The notes beneath the pieces were generated by a model. That model was not told the DNA's origin. It did not search any database and saw nothing but the letters and a program-made list of their open reading frames with translations. The position numbers and the translations under genes were made by a program. From Taklimakanibacter sp050251035 (GTDB taxonomy: Bacteria; Pseudomonadota; Alphaproteobacteria; Rhizobiales; Aestuariivirgaceae): a stretch of 64,000 bases of DNA. Below, one piece after another: positions 32,586 to 40,744 of this stretch (position 1 is its first letter; each line of letters starts with the position of its first letter). The stretch is from NCBI GenBank assembly GCA_050251035.1, contig JBFWNN010000020.1, forward strand, positions 1 to 64,000, written 5' to 3'.

Positions 32586-34076
32586 TCAATATTTGTGATA
32601 ATTCCCGCCTTCCATGCCGACCGTGTAGTTGGTGCCGGCGAGCGGCACCTTGCACATGGCGGAGGCTTCCATGGTGAGGGCGGCGAGGTCCTCGGGCTCG
32701 AGCGAATGGATATTCGTCTTGCCGCAGGCGCGGGCCAGCAACTGGGCCTCCATCGTCAGCGTGTGGAGGAAGTTGTAGACGCGCTCGGCCGCCTTGTCGG
32801 GATCGAGGCGCGTTCTCAGCACCGGGTCCTGGGTGGCGACGCCGACCGGGCAGCGGCCGGTGTGGCAGTGATAGCAAAAGCCTGCATCGACGCCGATCTC
32901 GGCTGGATAGTCGGTCACGCCGTCGATATGCTTGTTGCAGTTGAGGGCCATGAGCACCGAATGGCCGATGGCGATGGCATCGGCGCCGAGCGCCAAAGCC
33001 TTGGCGACGTCGCCGCCATTCCTGATACCGCCGGCATAGACGAGCGAGATCTCGCCCTTCTTGCCGAGCTCATCGATGGCGCGCCGCGCCTCGCGTATGG
33101 CCGCGATGCCGGGTACACCCGTGTCCTCGGTCGCAATATGCGGACCGGCGCCGGTGCCGCCTTCCATGGCGTCGATATAGATCGAATCCGGATCGCACTT
33201 CACCGCCATGCGCACGTCGTCATAGACGCGCGCCGCGCCGAGCTTGAGCTGGATCGGGATCTCCCAGTTGGTCGCCTCGCGGATCTCCTGGATCTTGAGG
33301 GCGAGATCGTCGGGGCCGAGCCAGTCCGGGTGACGGGCGGGCGAGCGCTGGTCGATGCCGGCCGGCAGCGAACGCATCTCGGCGACCTGGTCGGTCACCT
33401 TCTGGCCCATCAGATGGCCGCCGAGGCCGACCTTGCAGCCCTGGCCGATGAAGAACTCACAGGCGTCGGCAAGGCGCAGATGATGCGGGTTGAAGCCGTA
33501 GCGCGACTGGATGCACTGGTAGAACCACTTCATCGAATAGCGTCGCTCATCGGGGATCATGCCGCCCTCGCCCGAGCAGGTGGCGGAACCCGCCATGGTC
33601 GAGCCGCGGGCCAGCGCGATCTTGGCCTCGTAGGACAAGGCGCCGAAGGACATGCCGGTCACATAGACCGGGATGTCGAGCACCATCGGACGCTTGGCGC
33701 GCGGACCGATGATCGTCTTGGTGTCGCATTTCTCGCGATAGCCCTCGATGACGAAGCGGGTCAGCGTGCCGGGCAGGAAGGTGAGGTCGTCCCAGTGCGG
33801 GATCTTCTTGAACAGCGAGAAGCCGCGCATGCGGTAGCGGCCGAGCTCCGACTTGATGTGGATGTCGTTCATGACCTCCGGGGTGAAGATCTTGGACGAG
33901 CCCAACAGATATTTCTTGCTCTCGGCCGGCGCACGAGACAACGCCGCAAGGCCGGTGGCGGTGCGCTTGACGGCGCCATTGCCGTTGGTCTTGGCGAGCG
34001 CCCTGGCCGCGGGCTTCGCCTTGGCCTTCACCGGCGCCGACTTCGCTTTGGTTTTCTTGGCTGCTTTCTTAGCCAT
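32586..34076 (-). CDS. glxD: FMN-binding glutamate-synthase-like subunit (GlxD; MgsC-like)
   Basis: A 496-residue protein. Residues 1-36 are a Lys/Ala/Pro-rich tail (KKAAKKTKAK...KAKAKPAARA). The rest is the GltB FMN/synthase domain: GMSFGALSYEAK, SGEGG, QLKLGAARVY, MEGGTGAGPH, AGGIRNGGDVAKALALGADA and iron-sulfur cysteines in CYHCHTGRCPVG. Stand-alone subunits of this type form GlxBCD or N-methylglutamate synthase (MgsC), which transfers a glutamyl group to methylamine. The context (Tmm, Tdm, GS-like ligase) supports the second reading. The tail is not part of the catalytic domain. Confidence 0.85.
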   Translation of the reverse strand: MAKKAAKKTKAKSAPVKAKAKPAARALAKTNGNGAVKRTATGLAALSRAPAESKKYLLGSSKIFTPEVMNDIHIKSELGRYRMRGFSLFKKIPHWDDLTFLPGTLTRFVIEGYREKCDTKTIIGPRAKRPMVLDIPVYVTGMSFGALSYEAKIALARGSTMAGSATCSGEGGMIPDERRYSMKWFYQCIQSRYGFNPHHLRLADACEFFIGQGCKVGLGGHLMGQKVTDQVAEMRSLPAGIDQRSPARHPDWLGPDDLALKIQEIREATNWEIPIQLKLGAARVYDDVRMAVKCDPDSIYIDAMEGGTGAGPHIATEDTGVPGIAAIREARRAIDELGKKGEISLVYAGGIRNGGDVAKALALGADAIAIGHSVLMALNCNKHIDGVTDYPAEIGVDAGFCYHCHTGRCPVGVATQDPVLRTRLDPDKAAERVYNFLHTLTMEAQLLARACGKTNIHSLEPEDLAALTMEASAMCKVPLAGTNYTVGMEGGNYHKY

Positions 34077-34100
34077 GTCAGGTCCTCACCTTGATATCTC

Positions 34101-34200
34101 GTCATCCCGGCGAAAACCGGGGCCTATTGAACTCTCTCCGCGCGATCAGCGCTTCTCAGATGGCACTCATTCAGCGGGTCCCGGCTTTCGCCGGGATGAC
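34101..34200. repeat. Palindromic repeat inside the glx operon
   Basis: GTCATCCCGGCGAAA with ACCGGGGCC at the left end and GGTCCCGGCTTTCGCCGGGATGAC at the right form a long inverted repeat, a family common in Rhizobiales intergenic DNA. It fills the 130-bp gap between glxC and glxD and may lower glxD expression or mark an mRNA processing site. Confidence 0.75.
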
Positions 34201-34206
34201 TGAAAG

Positions 34207-35064
34207 CTAGAGCACCAGCTTCTTTTCACCCGGCTCGAGATTGTCGTAGTTCCACAACTGCTTGCCGGCGACGATCTTCTTGAAATGGCCGATGCCCTTG
34301 TCGGGATACATCCCGTACATCTTGAGCTTGCGGGTCAGCCATTCGCGATCGAGAGCGGTCATCTCGCCCGGCACCGCATCGACGCCGAGGCTCCGCGCCT
34401 CGCCGCCCAGATAGATGGTGCCGTCATACATCGAGTCGCCGAGATTCTTGCCGGCGTTGCCACAGATCACCATGCGGCCGCGCTGCATCATGAAGCCCGT
34501 GAACGAACCGGTATCGCCGCCGACGATGATATTGCCGCCCTTCTGGTCGATGCCGGTGCGGGCGCCGACCGAGCCCTTGCAGACGATATCGCCGCCGCGC
34601 AGCGCTGCGCCGAACTGCGAGCCGGCGTTCTTCTCGATGAGGATGGTGCCCGACAGCATGTTCTCGCCGCAGGCCCAGCCGACGCGGCCCTTGACCTTCA
34701 CATTCGGCCCGTCGAGCAGGCCGAGCGCGAAGTAGCCGCAGGAGCCCTCGATATAGAGATTGAGGCGGTTGAGAATGCCGACGGCGATGGAATGCTTGGA
34801 GCCCGGATTCTGCAGCACGACCGTGCCGTAGCCGCGCTTCATCAGGTCGCGCAGCTGGGCGTTGATCTGCTTGGTGTCGAGCTTCTCGCAATCGAGCTCG
34901 GCGCGCTTGTTGAAATCGACGTCGAGCGCGTCGGGATAGCCGTAGCCGCCTCCCTCCTCGGTCACATCGAAGAAGCGCTGCTGCGTCTTGCCGCGCAAAG
35001 CTTCGGTGTGCATGCCCATGTCATGCGAGACATGGGCCTGTTTCGTGGTGGTCAAGCCCGCCAT
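34207..35064 (-). CDS. glxC: GXGXG-domain glutamate-synthase-like subunit (GlxC; MgsB-like)
   Basis: A 285-residue right-handed beta-helix of the GltB C-terminal (GXGXG) type: repeated glycine-rich turns such as GSCGYFALGLLDG, GRVGWACGENMLSG, GARTGIDQKGGNIIVGG and GNAGKNLGDSMYDG. In intact glutamate synthase this domain links the amidotransferase and FMN domains structurally. It overlaps the glxB 3' end by 13 bp. Member of the same split enzyme as GlxB and GlxD. Confidence 0.88.
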   Translation of the reverse strand: MAGLTTTKQAHVSHDMGMHTEALRGKTQQRFFDVTEEGGGYGYPDALDVDFNKRAELDCEKLDTKQINAQLRDLMKRGYGTVVLQNPGSKHSIAVGILNRLNLYIEGSCGYFALGLLDGPNVKVKGRVGWACGENMLSGTILIEKNAGSQFGAALRGGDIVCKGSVGARTGIDQKGGNIIVGGDTGSFTGFMMQRGRMVICGNAGKNLGDSMYDGTIYLGGEARSLGVDAVPGEMTALDREWLTRKLKMYGMYPDKGIGHFKKIVAGKQLWNYDNLEPGEKKLVL

Positions 35065-35987
35065 ACGCGAACCTCCTCATCATAGGGATCCCAGGTGTCG
35101 ATCTCGTGCGGAACGACGGCGCGGATGGCCACTTCCTCGGAAGCGAGCGCCACGAGGTCGTCGCTTTCGTAGAGGACCATGGGCTTCGCCGCCATGGTGT
35201 CCTTGGCCATGCCGAGCGCGTCCTTGGTCGACACGAGATAGGTGAAGACGCCGTCGATGTCCTGGATCGACTGGCGCAGCGACTCCTCGAGCGTCGCGCC
35301 ATGCTCGAGATTGTAGGCGGTGTAGACCGCCAGCAATTCCGAATCGCAATTCGACATGAAGCGATGGCCGCGCCGCTCGAACTCGCGCCGCATCATCCAG
35401 TAGTTGGTGAGTTGCCCGTTATGGACGACGGCGATGTCGTTATAAGGGTAGGCCCAATAGGGATGGGCGGAGCGGATGTCGACGTCGGACTCCGTCGCCA
35501 TGCGGGTGTGACCGATGCCGTGCGTGCCCTTGAACTTGCGCAGGTCATATTGCTCGGCGACCCGCGCCGCATCGCCCAGATCCTTGATGAGCTCGAGCGC
35601 ATTGCCCATCGACAGTATCTCGGTGCCCTCGACATCCTCGACATAGTCGGCGAGCTTCTTCATGTCACCGTCATACTGGATGCGATAGCGGTAGGCGTAT
35701 TCGGTGACGTCGTCCTTGTCGATGACCTGGACGCCGAGCCCGGCGAGGCGTTCCTCGACCTTGGCGCGGCGGCGCTTGACCTCGTCATGGATGTCGAAGC
35801 CCTTGGCCATGTCTTCCTGCTCGGCGACCTTGAAACGCATGACATATTCATTGCGTCCCGGCGCGCCGTAGATCGCATAGCCCGTGGAGTCCGGTCCACG
35901 ATGCTTGAGCGACTGGAGCATCTGGGTCATTTCCTGACCGATGTTCCCTGATCCGTTGCGGTGGATGAGCCCGGCTATCCCGCACAT
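35052..35987 (-). CDS. glxB: Class II glutamine amidotransferase subunit (GlxB; MgsA-like)
   Basis: A 311-residue Ntn amidotransferase. Cys2 (MCGIAGL) is the nucleophile after Met removal. RGPDSTGYA, GIGHTRMATES and VVHNGQLTNY are the family's glutamine-site motifs. It corresponds to the N-terminal domain of GltB as a separate polypeptide. It releases ammonia (or, in MgsA, may channel methylamine from gamma-glutamylmethylamide). First of the three overlapping/adjacent glx genes and 38 bp after the GS-like gene. Confidence 0.88.
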   Translation of the reverse strand: MCGIAGLIHRNGSGNIGQEMTQMLQSLKHRGPDSTGYAIYGAPGRNEYVMRFKVAEQEDMAKGFDIHDEVKRRRAKVEERLAGLGVQVIDKDDVTEYAYRYRIQYDGDMKKLADYVEDVEGTEILSMGNALELIKDLGDAARVAEQYDLRKFKGTHGIGHTRMATESDVDIRSAHPYWAYPYNDIAVVHNGQLTNYWMMRREFERRGHRFMSNCDSELLAVYTAYNLEHGATLEESLRQSIQDIDGVFTYLVSTKDALGMAKDTMAAKPMVLYESDDLVALASEEVAIRAVVPHEIDTWDPYDEEVRVWRA

Positions 35988-36025
35988 GACTTATCTCTCC
36001 TTTCCTCGATCCCCTGCATGGGGGA

Positions 36026-37498
36026 TTACGGCAGACAATTCAGATAGGTATCCAGATCCCACTGCGTCGAGGTGTGGAGGAAGCGCTCCCACTCGTCGCG
36101 TTTGTATTCGTCGAAGAGACGATGCATCTCACCCGGCATCGCCGACTTGATGACATCGTCCTTCTTGAGCGCCTCGAGGGCATCGCCCAAGGTCATCGGC
36201 AGGCGCTTCACCTGCTTGCCGGCTTCCATGGCGGCATAGATGTTGCGTTCCTCGGGCTTGCCCGGATCGATCTTGTTGCGGATGCCGTCATCGGCGGCCC
36301 TGAGAATGGCGCCCGCCATCAGGTAGGGGTTCACCATCGAGTCGACGGCGCGATACTCGAAGCGCCCGGGGGCCGAAACACGCAGACCCGTGGTGCGGTT
36401 CTGGAAGCCCCAGTCGGCGAAGACCGGCGCCCAGAAGCCCGTGTCCCAAAGGCGGCGATAGGAGTTGACGGTCGAGCAGCCGATGGCGGTCAAGGCGCCG
36501 AGATGCTTGACGATGCCGCCGATGGTGTAGAGGCCGATCTTGCCCGGCATTCGCGGATCCTTCGTGTCGGGCATGAAGGTGTTCTCGCCACCGCGGCGAT
36601 ACATGTAATTGTGCTCGAAGCCGGGGAGGTTCTTGGAGTCGTTGCCGAGCGCCTTGAACTCGTCCTTGCCGCCCTTCCACAGCGAGATGTTGTGGTGGCA
36701 GCCATTGGCCGACACGCCCATGAAAGGCTTGCACATGAAGCAGGCGATGATGTTGAACTCACGCGCCACCTGCGCGCAGATCTGCCGATAGGTGGTGAGG
36801 CGGTCGGCGGTGCGCAACGCCTCGTCATAGTTGAAGTTGAGCTCGATCTGTCCGGGCGCATCCTCATGGTCGCCCTGGATCATGTCGAGGCCCATCTTCC
36901 GGCCGTATTCGATCACCCGCATATAGACCGGGCGCAGACTCTCGAACTGGTCGATGTGATAGCAATAGGGATTGGAATAGCCGCCGTTCGGATTGCCGTT
37001 GTCGTCCTTCTTGAGCCACATCATCTCGGGCTCGGTGCCGTGGCGCATGCGCAGGCCATGATCCTTTTCGAACTTGTCATGGATACGCCTGAGATTGCCG
37101 CGGCAGTCGGAGGTGAGGAAACCGCCCGGATCATCCTTCTCCTCGCGATTGCGGAACAAGGTGCAGAACATGCGCGCGACGCGCTTGTCCCAGGGCAGCT
37201 GCATAAAGGTCTCGGGCTCGGGGACGCCGACGAGCTCGGCCGCTTCCGGCCCGTAGCCCAAATATTCGCCGCGCCGGTTCATGAATAGGTTGACGGTCGA
37301 GCCATAGACGAGCTGGAAGCCGCCATTGGCGATGTTCTCCCAGTGGTCGGCCGGGATGCCCTTGCCCATGATGCGCCCGGTGACGGAGACGAATTGCAGA
37401 TAGAGATATTCGATGCCGAGCTGATCGATCTTCTTGCGGACCTGCTTGATCAGCGCATCGCGGCCGTCGCTTTTGATGAATTTCTCATAGTCCGTCAT
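36026..37498 (-). CDS. Glutamine-synthetase-like ligase, candidate gamma-glutamyl(methyl)amide synthetase
   Basis: A 490-residue GS-fold protein. Recognisable GS catalytic segments are GTEPEMMW, GDHEDAPGQIELNF (metal and substrate glutamates), VSANGCHHNISLW (in place of ANGSGMHxHxS), NSYRRLW and NRTTGLRV...YRAVDSMVNPYL. Several deviate from housekeeping GlnA, as expected for a ligase using an amine other than ammonia. Next to glxBCD, and in an island with tmm and tdm, gamma-glutamylmethylamide synthetase (GmaS function) is the best guess; a dimethylamine- or other amine-specific ligase is possible. I leave the symbol empty because similarity to proven GmaS cannot be judged by eye. Confidence 0.75.
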   Translation of the reverse strand: MTDYEKFIKSDGRDALIKQVRKKIDQLGIEYLYLQFVSVTGRIMGKGIPADHWENIANGGFQLVYGSTVNLFMNRRGEYLGYGPEAAELVGVPEPETFMQLPWDKRVARMFCTLFRNREEKDDPGGFLTSDCRGNLRRIHDKFEKDHGLRMRHGTEPEMMWLKKDDNGNPNGGYSNPYCYHIDQFESLRPVYMRVIEYGRKMGLDMIQGDHEDAPGQIELNFNYDEALRTADRLTTYRQICAQVAREFNIIACFMCKPFMGVSANGCHHNISLWKGGKDEFKALGNDSKNLPGFEHNYMYRRGGENTFMPDTKDPRMPGKIGLYTIGGIVKHLGALTAIGCSTVNSYRRLWDTGFWAPVFADWGFQNRTTGLRVSAPGRFEYRAVDSMVNPYLMAGAILRAADDGIRNKIDPGKPEERNIYAAMEAGKQVKRLPMTLGDALEALKKDDVIKSAMPGEMHRLFDEYKRDEWERFLHTSTQWDLDTYLNCLP

Positions 37499-37598
37499 GT
37501 GGCGTTTCCTCTGTTTCGTTTCCGGTTCTTGGTGGCCTCAGGCGCGGAGCCTAACGCGACAGAACCGGTTCGGTAAATTCAAAAGCAAGTCGGTTCGA

Positions 37599-38945
37599 TC
37601 AACTCCATGGGAAGGGGCTGTTGGACACGGGATGGAGCTTGCCTTCGGCATAGCGCGAGAAGCGGAAGGGCTCGAGCAGCTTCGACTTCTCGCCGACGAT
37701 CTCCTGAGCGGCGAGCTTGCCGACGCCGATCATCTTGTAGCCATGGTTCGAATCCGCGATGACGAAGACATTGTCGCGGAACACGTCGAAGACCGGGAAG
37801 TTGTCTGGCGTGAAGCAGCCGAGGCCGCCCGACTTCTCGTCCTTCTTGTAGATGCCGATCTTGCCCTCGAAGCGCTTCTGGCAGTGCGCCAGCATCGAGC
37901 ACCAGGTCTCGATGAAATCGTCGCCGACGATGAAGTCGGGCGAATCGGGGCCGTAAGGATCGATGGCGATCTTGTCGGGCTCGCCCTCGACCTTGTAGGG
38001 CGAAGCGCCGCCCTGCACGCCGCCGAAGTTGAAATCGGGCTTGTAGTAGAGGCCCCACAATTTGTCGGTCAGGAGCCGGCCGTCGACATCGGAATGGAGC
38101 GGCGCGTCGGTGTCGACATGGATGACGGGTGGCATCCTGCCGTCATTGGTCTTATGCATGTTGGGGTCGACGCCCAGCGTTCCCTCTTCCAGGCACCAGT
38201 ATTTCCACATGCGCACATTGTCATGCATCTTGCCGTCGCGCCCCTTGATCGAGACGGTGCGCGGCAGGTCCAGCATGTTCCAGACCTGGTTGACCCATGG
38301 GCCGACGCCGACCACGACATAATCGCAGGCGATACGGCCCTTGCTGGTCAGGATCGCCGTCACCGCCTGCGAATTGCTGCCGAATTCGAAACCGTTGACC
38401 GCGACGCCGGTCATGATGCGCACGCCTTCCGCCTCGGCCTTGGAGGCGAGGCCGTAGATCGAGGCGGTATTGTTGGCATAACCGCCCTTCTTCTCGTGCA
38501 GGACCGAAGTGATGCCCTTGGCCTGCCAGTCGTCGAACAGGCCTTTCATGTAGGCCATCGAGTCCTTCTCGCCTTCGATAAAGGTCGACGAATAGCCGAT
38601 GGTCTTCTGCTGCTCGTAGATGGTGCCGACCTGCTGATGCATGACTTCCGGCGAAATCTGCATGTAGCCGACCGGATGATAGGAATAGGCCTTGGGATCG
38701 CTCTCCCAGACCGACACCGAATGCGCCATCAATTCGCGCATCGCCGGCTGGTAGTAGTTGTTGCGCACCACCCCGCAGGCGATGCCCGAGGCCCCGGCGG
38801 CGATCGAGGTCTTGTCGACCACCAATATGTCCTTGCCGGAACCGCGGCCCGTCTCCTTGAGCTTGAGGGCCAGATGATAGGCGGTGGAGAGGCCGTGAAT
38901 ACCGGCCCCAATGATCGCATATTTCACGCCTGACGGGACTGCCAT
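37599..38945 (-). CDS. FAD-dependent oxidoreductase (sarcosine oxidase beta/DadA-like)
   Basis: A 448-residue amine oxidoreductase of the DAO family: FAD motif YAIIGAGIHGLSTAYHLA, SIAAGASGIACGVVRNNYY flavin loop and C-terminal CFTPDNFPVFD...IADSNHGYKMIGVGKLAAQEIV. It resembles SoxB/MgdA, the flavin subunit of sarcosine oxidase and N-methylglutamate dehydrogenase, but no companion B, C or D subunits lie nearby. Role inferred: oxidation of an N-methylated intermediate. ATG 38945 is preceded by GGAGGAAGG and GAGG. Divergent from gntR; a 100-bp gap separates it from the GS-like gene downstream. Confidence 0.85.
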   Translation of the reverse strand: MAVPSGVKYAIIGAGIHGLSTAYHLALKLKETGRGSGKDILVVDKTSIAAGASGIACGVVRNNYYQPAMRELMAHSVSVWESDPKAYSYHPVGYMQISPEVMHQQVGTIYEQQKTIGYSSTFIEGEKDSMAYMKGLFDDWQAKGITSVLHEKKGGYANNTASIYGLASKAEAEGVRIMTGVAVNGFEFGSNSQAVTAILTSKGRIACDYVVVGVGPWVNQVWNMLDLPRTVSIKGRDGKMHDNVRMWKYWCLEEGTLGVDPNMHKTNDGRMPPVIHVDTDAPLHSDVDGRLLTDKLWGLYYKPDFNFGGVQGGASPYKVEGEPDKIAIDPYGPDSPDFIVGDDFIETWCSMLAHCQKRFEGKIGIYKKDEKSGGLGCFTPDNFPVFDVFRDNVFVIADSNHGYKMIGVGKLAAQEIVGEKSKLLEPFRFSRYAEGKLHPVSNSPFPWS

Positions 38946-38963
38946 GACCCTCGCCTTCCTCCT

Positions 38964-39002
38964 TGGAACCCAGTCGGTCAGATTGGGCTGAACCGGTTTG
39001 GA
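38964..39002 (-). promoter_or_regulatory. Degenerate phased NCCA/NCCG array upstream of the FAD oxidoreductase gene
   Basis: On the minus strand ACCG (38997), CCCA (38987), ACCG (38978) and TCCA (38967): steps of 10, 9 and 11 bp. It is less regular than the others but in the same orientation relative to its gene and located next to the gntR array. Confidence 0.5.
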
Positions 39003-39055
39003 TGCTTTTTTCGGGACAAAACCCGCGGTTCTGGCATAATGATCCACAAATTCAG

Positions 39056-39100
39056 ACCGATTGCAAACCAATTTTTGCCAATTACAACCAATTGAGACCA
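39056..39100 (+). promoter_or_regulatory. Phased NCCA repeat array upstream of gntR
   Basis: ACCG 39056, ACCA 39067, GCCA 39077, ACCA 39087, ACCA 39097: steps 11, 10, 10 and 10 bp, four of five extended to CCAATT or CCGATT. The array ends 27 bp before the chosen gntR start, which suggests autoregulation. A TAATGAT just upstream could be a -10 box. Confidence 0.72.
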
Positions 39101-39126
39101 TGGCACCGGAAATACAGGACGACGTG

Positions 39127-39855
39127 ATGAAGACGCGCAGCGCCTTCGAGGCCGAAGGCGAAGACCCCCAGCTCGTCGCCACCAGGGGCGCCAATTCGAT
39201 CACCTCCAGGCTGAGGCGCGCCATCGAAAGCGGAGTCTACAGCGACGGCGACCAGCTGCCGCCCGAGCGCCAGCTCGCGGTCGCCTTCGGCACGGCGCGC
39301 TCGACCATCCGCAAGGCGCTCGACCAGCTCGAGCAGAAGAGCCTGGTGGTGCGCCGCGTCGGCTCCGGCACTTTCGTCAGCTATCAGGGCCCGGTGCAGG
39401 ATGCGATGTCGGACGTCACCGACCTCATCTCGCCTCTGCAGCTCATCGAGGCGCGCATCGCCATCGAGCCGGCCATGTCCAGGCTCGCGGCACTCCACGC
39501 CTCGGGGCGCGACCTCGATGCCATCGGCAGCATCCTGGTCAGGATCGAGGCGACGAACGACGATCAGGACCTCTTCACCAAGCTCGATTCGGAGTTCCAC
39601 CTGGCGCTGGCGCGGTGCTCGCGCAATCCCCTGCTCTACCGCCTCTACCAGCATATCAACACGGTCCGGAACCACGCGCAGTGGGAGCAGATGAAGCAGA
39701 TCATCCTGGTCAGAGAGAAGATCGACATCTACAACCAGCAGCATCGCGCCATCTTCGAGGCGCTGAAGATGCGCGACCCGGCGACCGCCGCCGATCTCAT
39801 CAGCCGGCACCTCGAAACCGCCCGCCAGGACCTGGTCGGCGCCGACAGTATCTGA
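39127..39855 (+). CDS. GntR/FadR-family transcriptional regulator
   Basis: A 242-residue regulator: winged helix (ITSRLRRAIESGVYSDGDQLPPERQLAVAFGTARSTIRKALDQLEQKSLVVRR) then an FCD effector domain whose metal-binding Asp/His positions are seen in DSEFHLALARCS, QQHRAIFEAL and SRHLETA. FCD regulators sense carboxylates or related small molecules. I chose ATG 39127 with AGGAC 8 nt upstream; ATG 39100 would lie inside the operator array. As the only regulator in the island and flanked by phased arrays, it is the prime candidate for reading them. Confidence 0.9.
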   Translation: MKTRSAFEAEGEDPQLVATRGANSITSRLRRAIESGVYSDGDQLPPERQLAVAFGTARSTIRKALDQLEQKSLVVRRVGSGTFVSYQGPVQDAMSDVTDLISPLQLIEARIAIEPAMSRLAALHASGRDLDAIGSILVRIEATNDDQDLFTKLDSEFHLALARCSRNPLLYRLYQHINTVRNHAQWEQMKQIILVREKIDIYNQQHRAIFEALKMRDPATAADLISRHLETARQDLVGADSI

Positions 39856-39873
39856 CGGCAGACGGCGCGGGCC

Positions 39874-40737
39874 ATGAATCCGGTCCTCCTCGGCTCGCTC
39901 GCGGCCCTGTGCCTCGGGACGCTCGATTTCGCCGCGGGCTCGGTCAGTCGGGCGATCGGGGCTATCCGCGTGGTGGCCGCCGTGACGCTGTTCGGCCTTA
40001 TCCTCATCACGCTGTCGCTCATCGCCTTCGGCGAAGTCCCCGATCTGGCGCGCAGCGACGTCGTCTGGCCCGTCATCGCCGGCGCCGGCATCGCGCTTGC
40101 GACCCTCTGGCTCTTCGCCGGCATCGCCTCGGGCCCGGTATCGCTCGCCGTGCCGGTCACCATGTCCTATCCGGCGACGATCGTTCTCCTCGGCGTCTTT
40201 GCCGGCCATATCCCGACACCACTCCAGCTCCTGTTCATCACCGTCGTCCTCGCCGGGGCTTTCGTGGTCGCCTGGGCCGAGCCCGAGGAGCCGGCGGCGG
40301 CCGACGAGACACCCGGCAGGTGGCGGCGCACGATCATCTTCTCCCTCCTCGCCCACGCCACTTTCATCATCGCCATCCTCACCGGCCAGAAATCGGCCGT
40401 GCTCTTCGGCGAGCTGCAGTCGGTGTGGATTTCCCGCCTCGCGGGCGCGGCCGTCATGCTGCCGCTCCTGCTGATCAGACCGGCGCCATTCAAGCCACAA
40501 GCGCGTCATCTGCCGGTGCTCTTTCTGATGGGCCTGCTCGACGTCGTCGCCACCGTCCTGCTCTTCGCCGCCGGCAAGAGCGACCAGCCGGAGCTCGCGA
40601 CCGTCTGCGCCACGGCGTCCGGCGCCATCACGATCGTGCTGGCCCGCCTTTTCTTCAAGGAAAGGATCGCCTATCTTCGTTGGCTCGGCATCGCCGCGAC
40701 TTTCCTGGGCGTTGCCGCGCTCTCCGCGCTCAAGTGA
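39874..40737 (+). CDS. EamA/DMT-family transporter
   Basis: A 287-residue protein with ten membrane segments in two EamA halves (FAAGSVSRAIGAIRVVAAVTL..., and FFKERIAYLRWLGIAATFLGV at the end). These transporters export or import small metabolites; substrate unknown. It starts 19 bp after gntR, so it is likely co-transcribed, perhaps as an efflux pump for toxic amines. Confidence 0.88.
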   Translation: MNPVLLGSLAALCLGTLDFAAGSVSRAIGAIRVVAAVTLFGLILITLSLIAFGEVPDLARSDVVWPVIAGAGIALATLWLFAGIASGPVSLAVPVTMSYPATIVLLGVFAGHIPTPLQLLFITVVLAGAFVVAWAEPEEPAAADETPGRWRRTIIFSLLAHATFIIAILTGQKSAVLFGELQSVWISRLAGAAVMLPLLLIRPAPFKPQARHLPVLFLMGLLDVVATVLLFAAGKSDQPELATVCATASGAITIVLARLFFKERIAYLRWLGIAATFLGVAALSALK

Positions 40738-40744
40738 GGCCTTT

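Noticed and set aside
32595..34094. 499-codon open frame on the + strand opposite glxD
   Set aside because: Antisense of a clear glutamate-synthase domain; repeated arginine, glycine and aspartate-rich composition typical of a shadow frame.
37499..37598. Further phased array before the GS-like gene
   Set aside because: CGGT occurs at 37571 and 37591 (20 bp) and 37566, but the element at the middle position is missing, so it is too weak to call.
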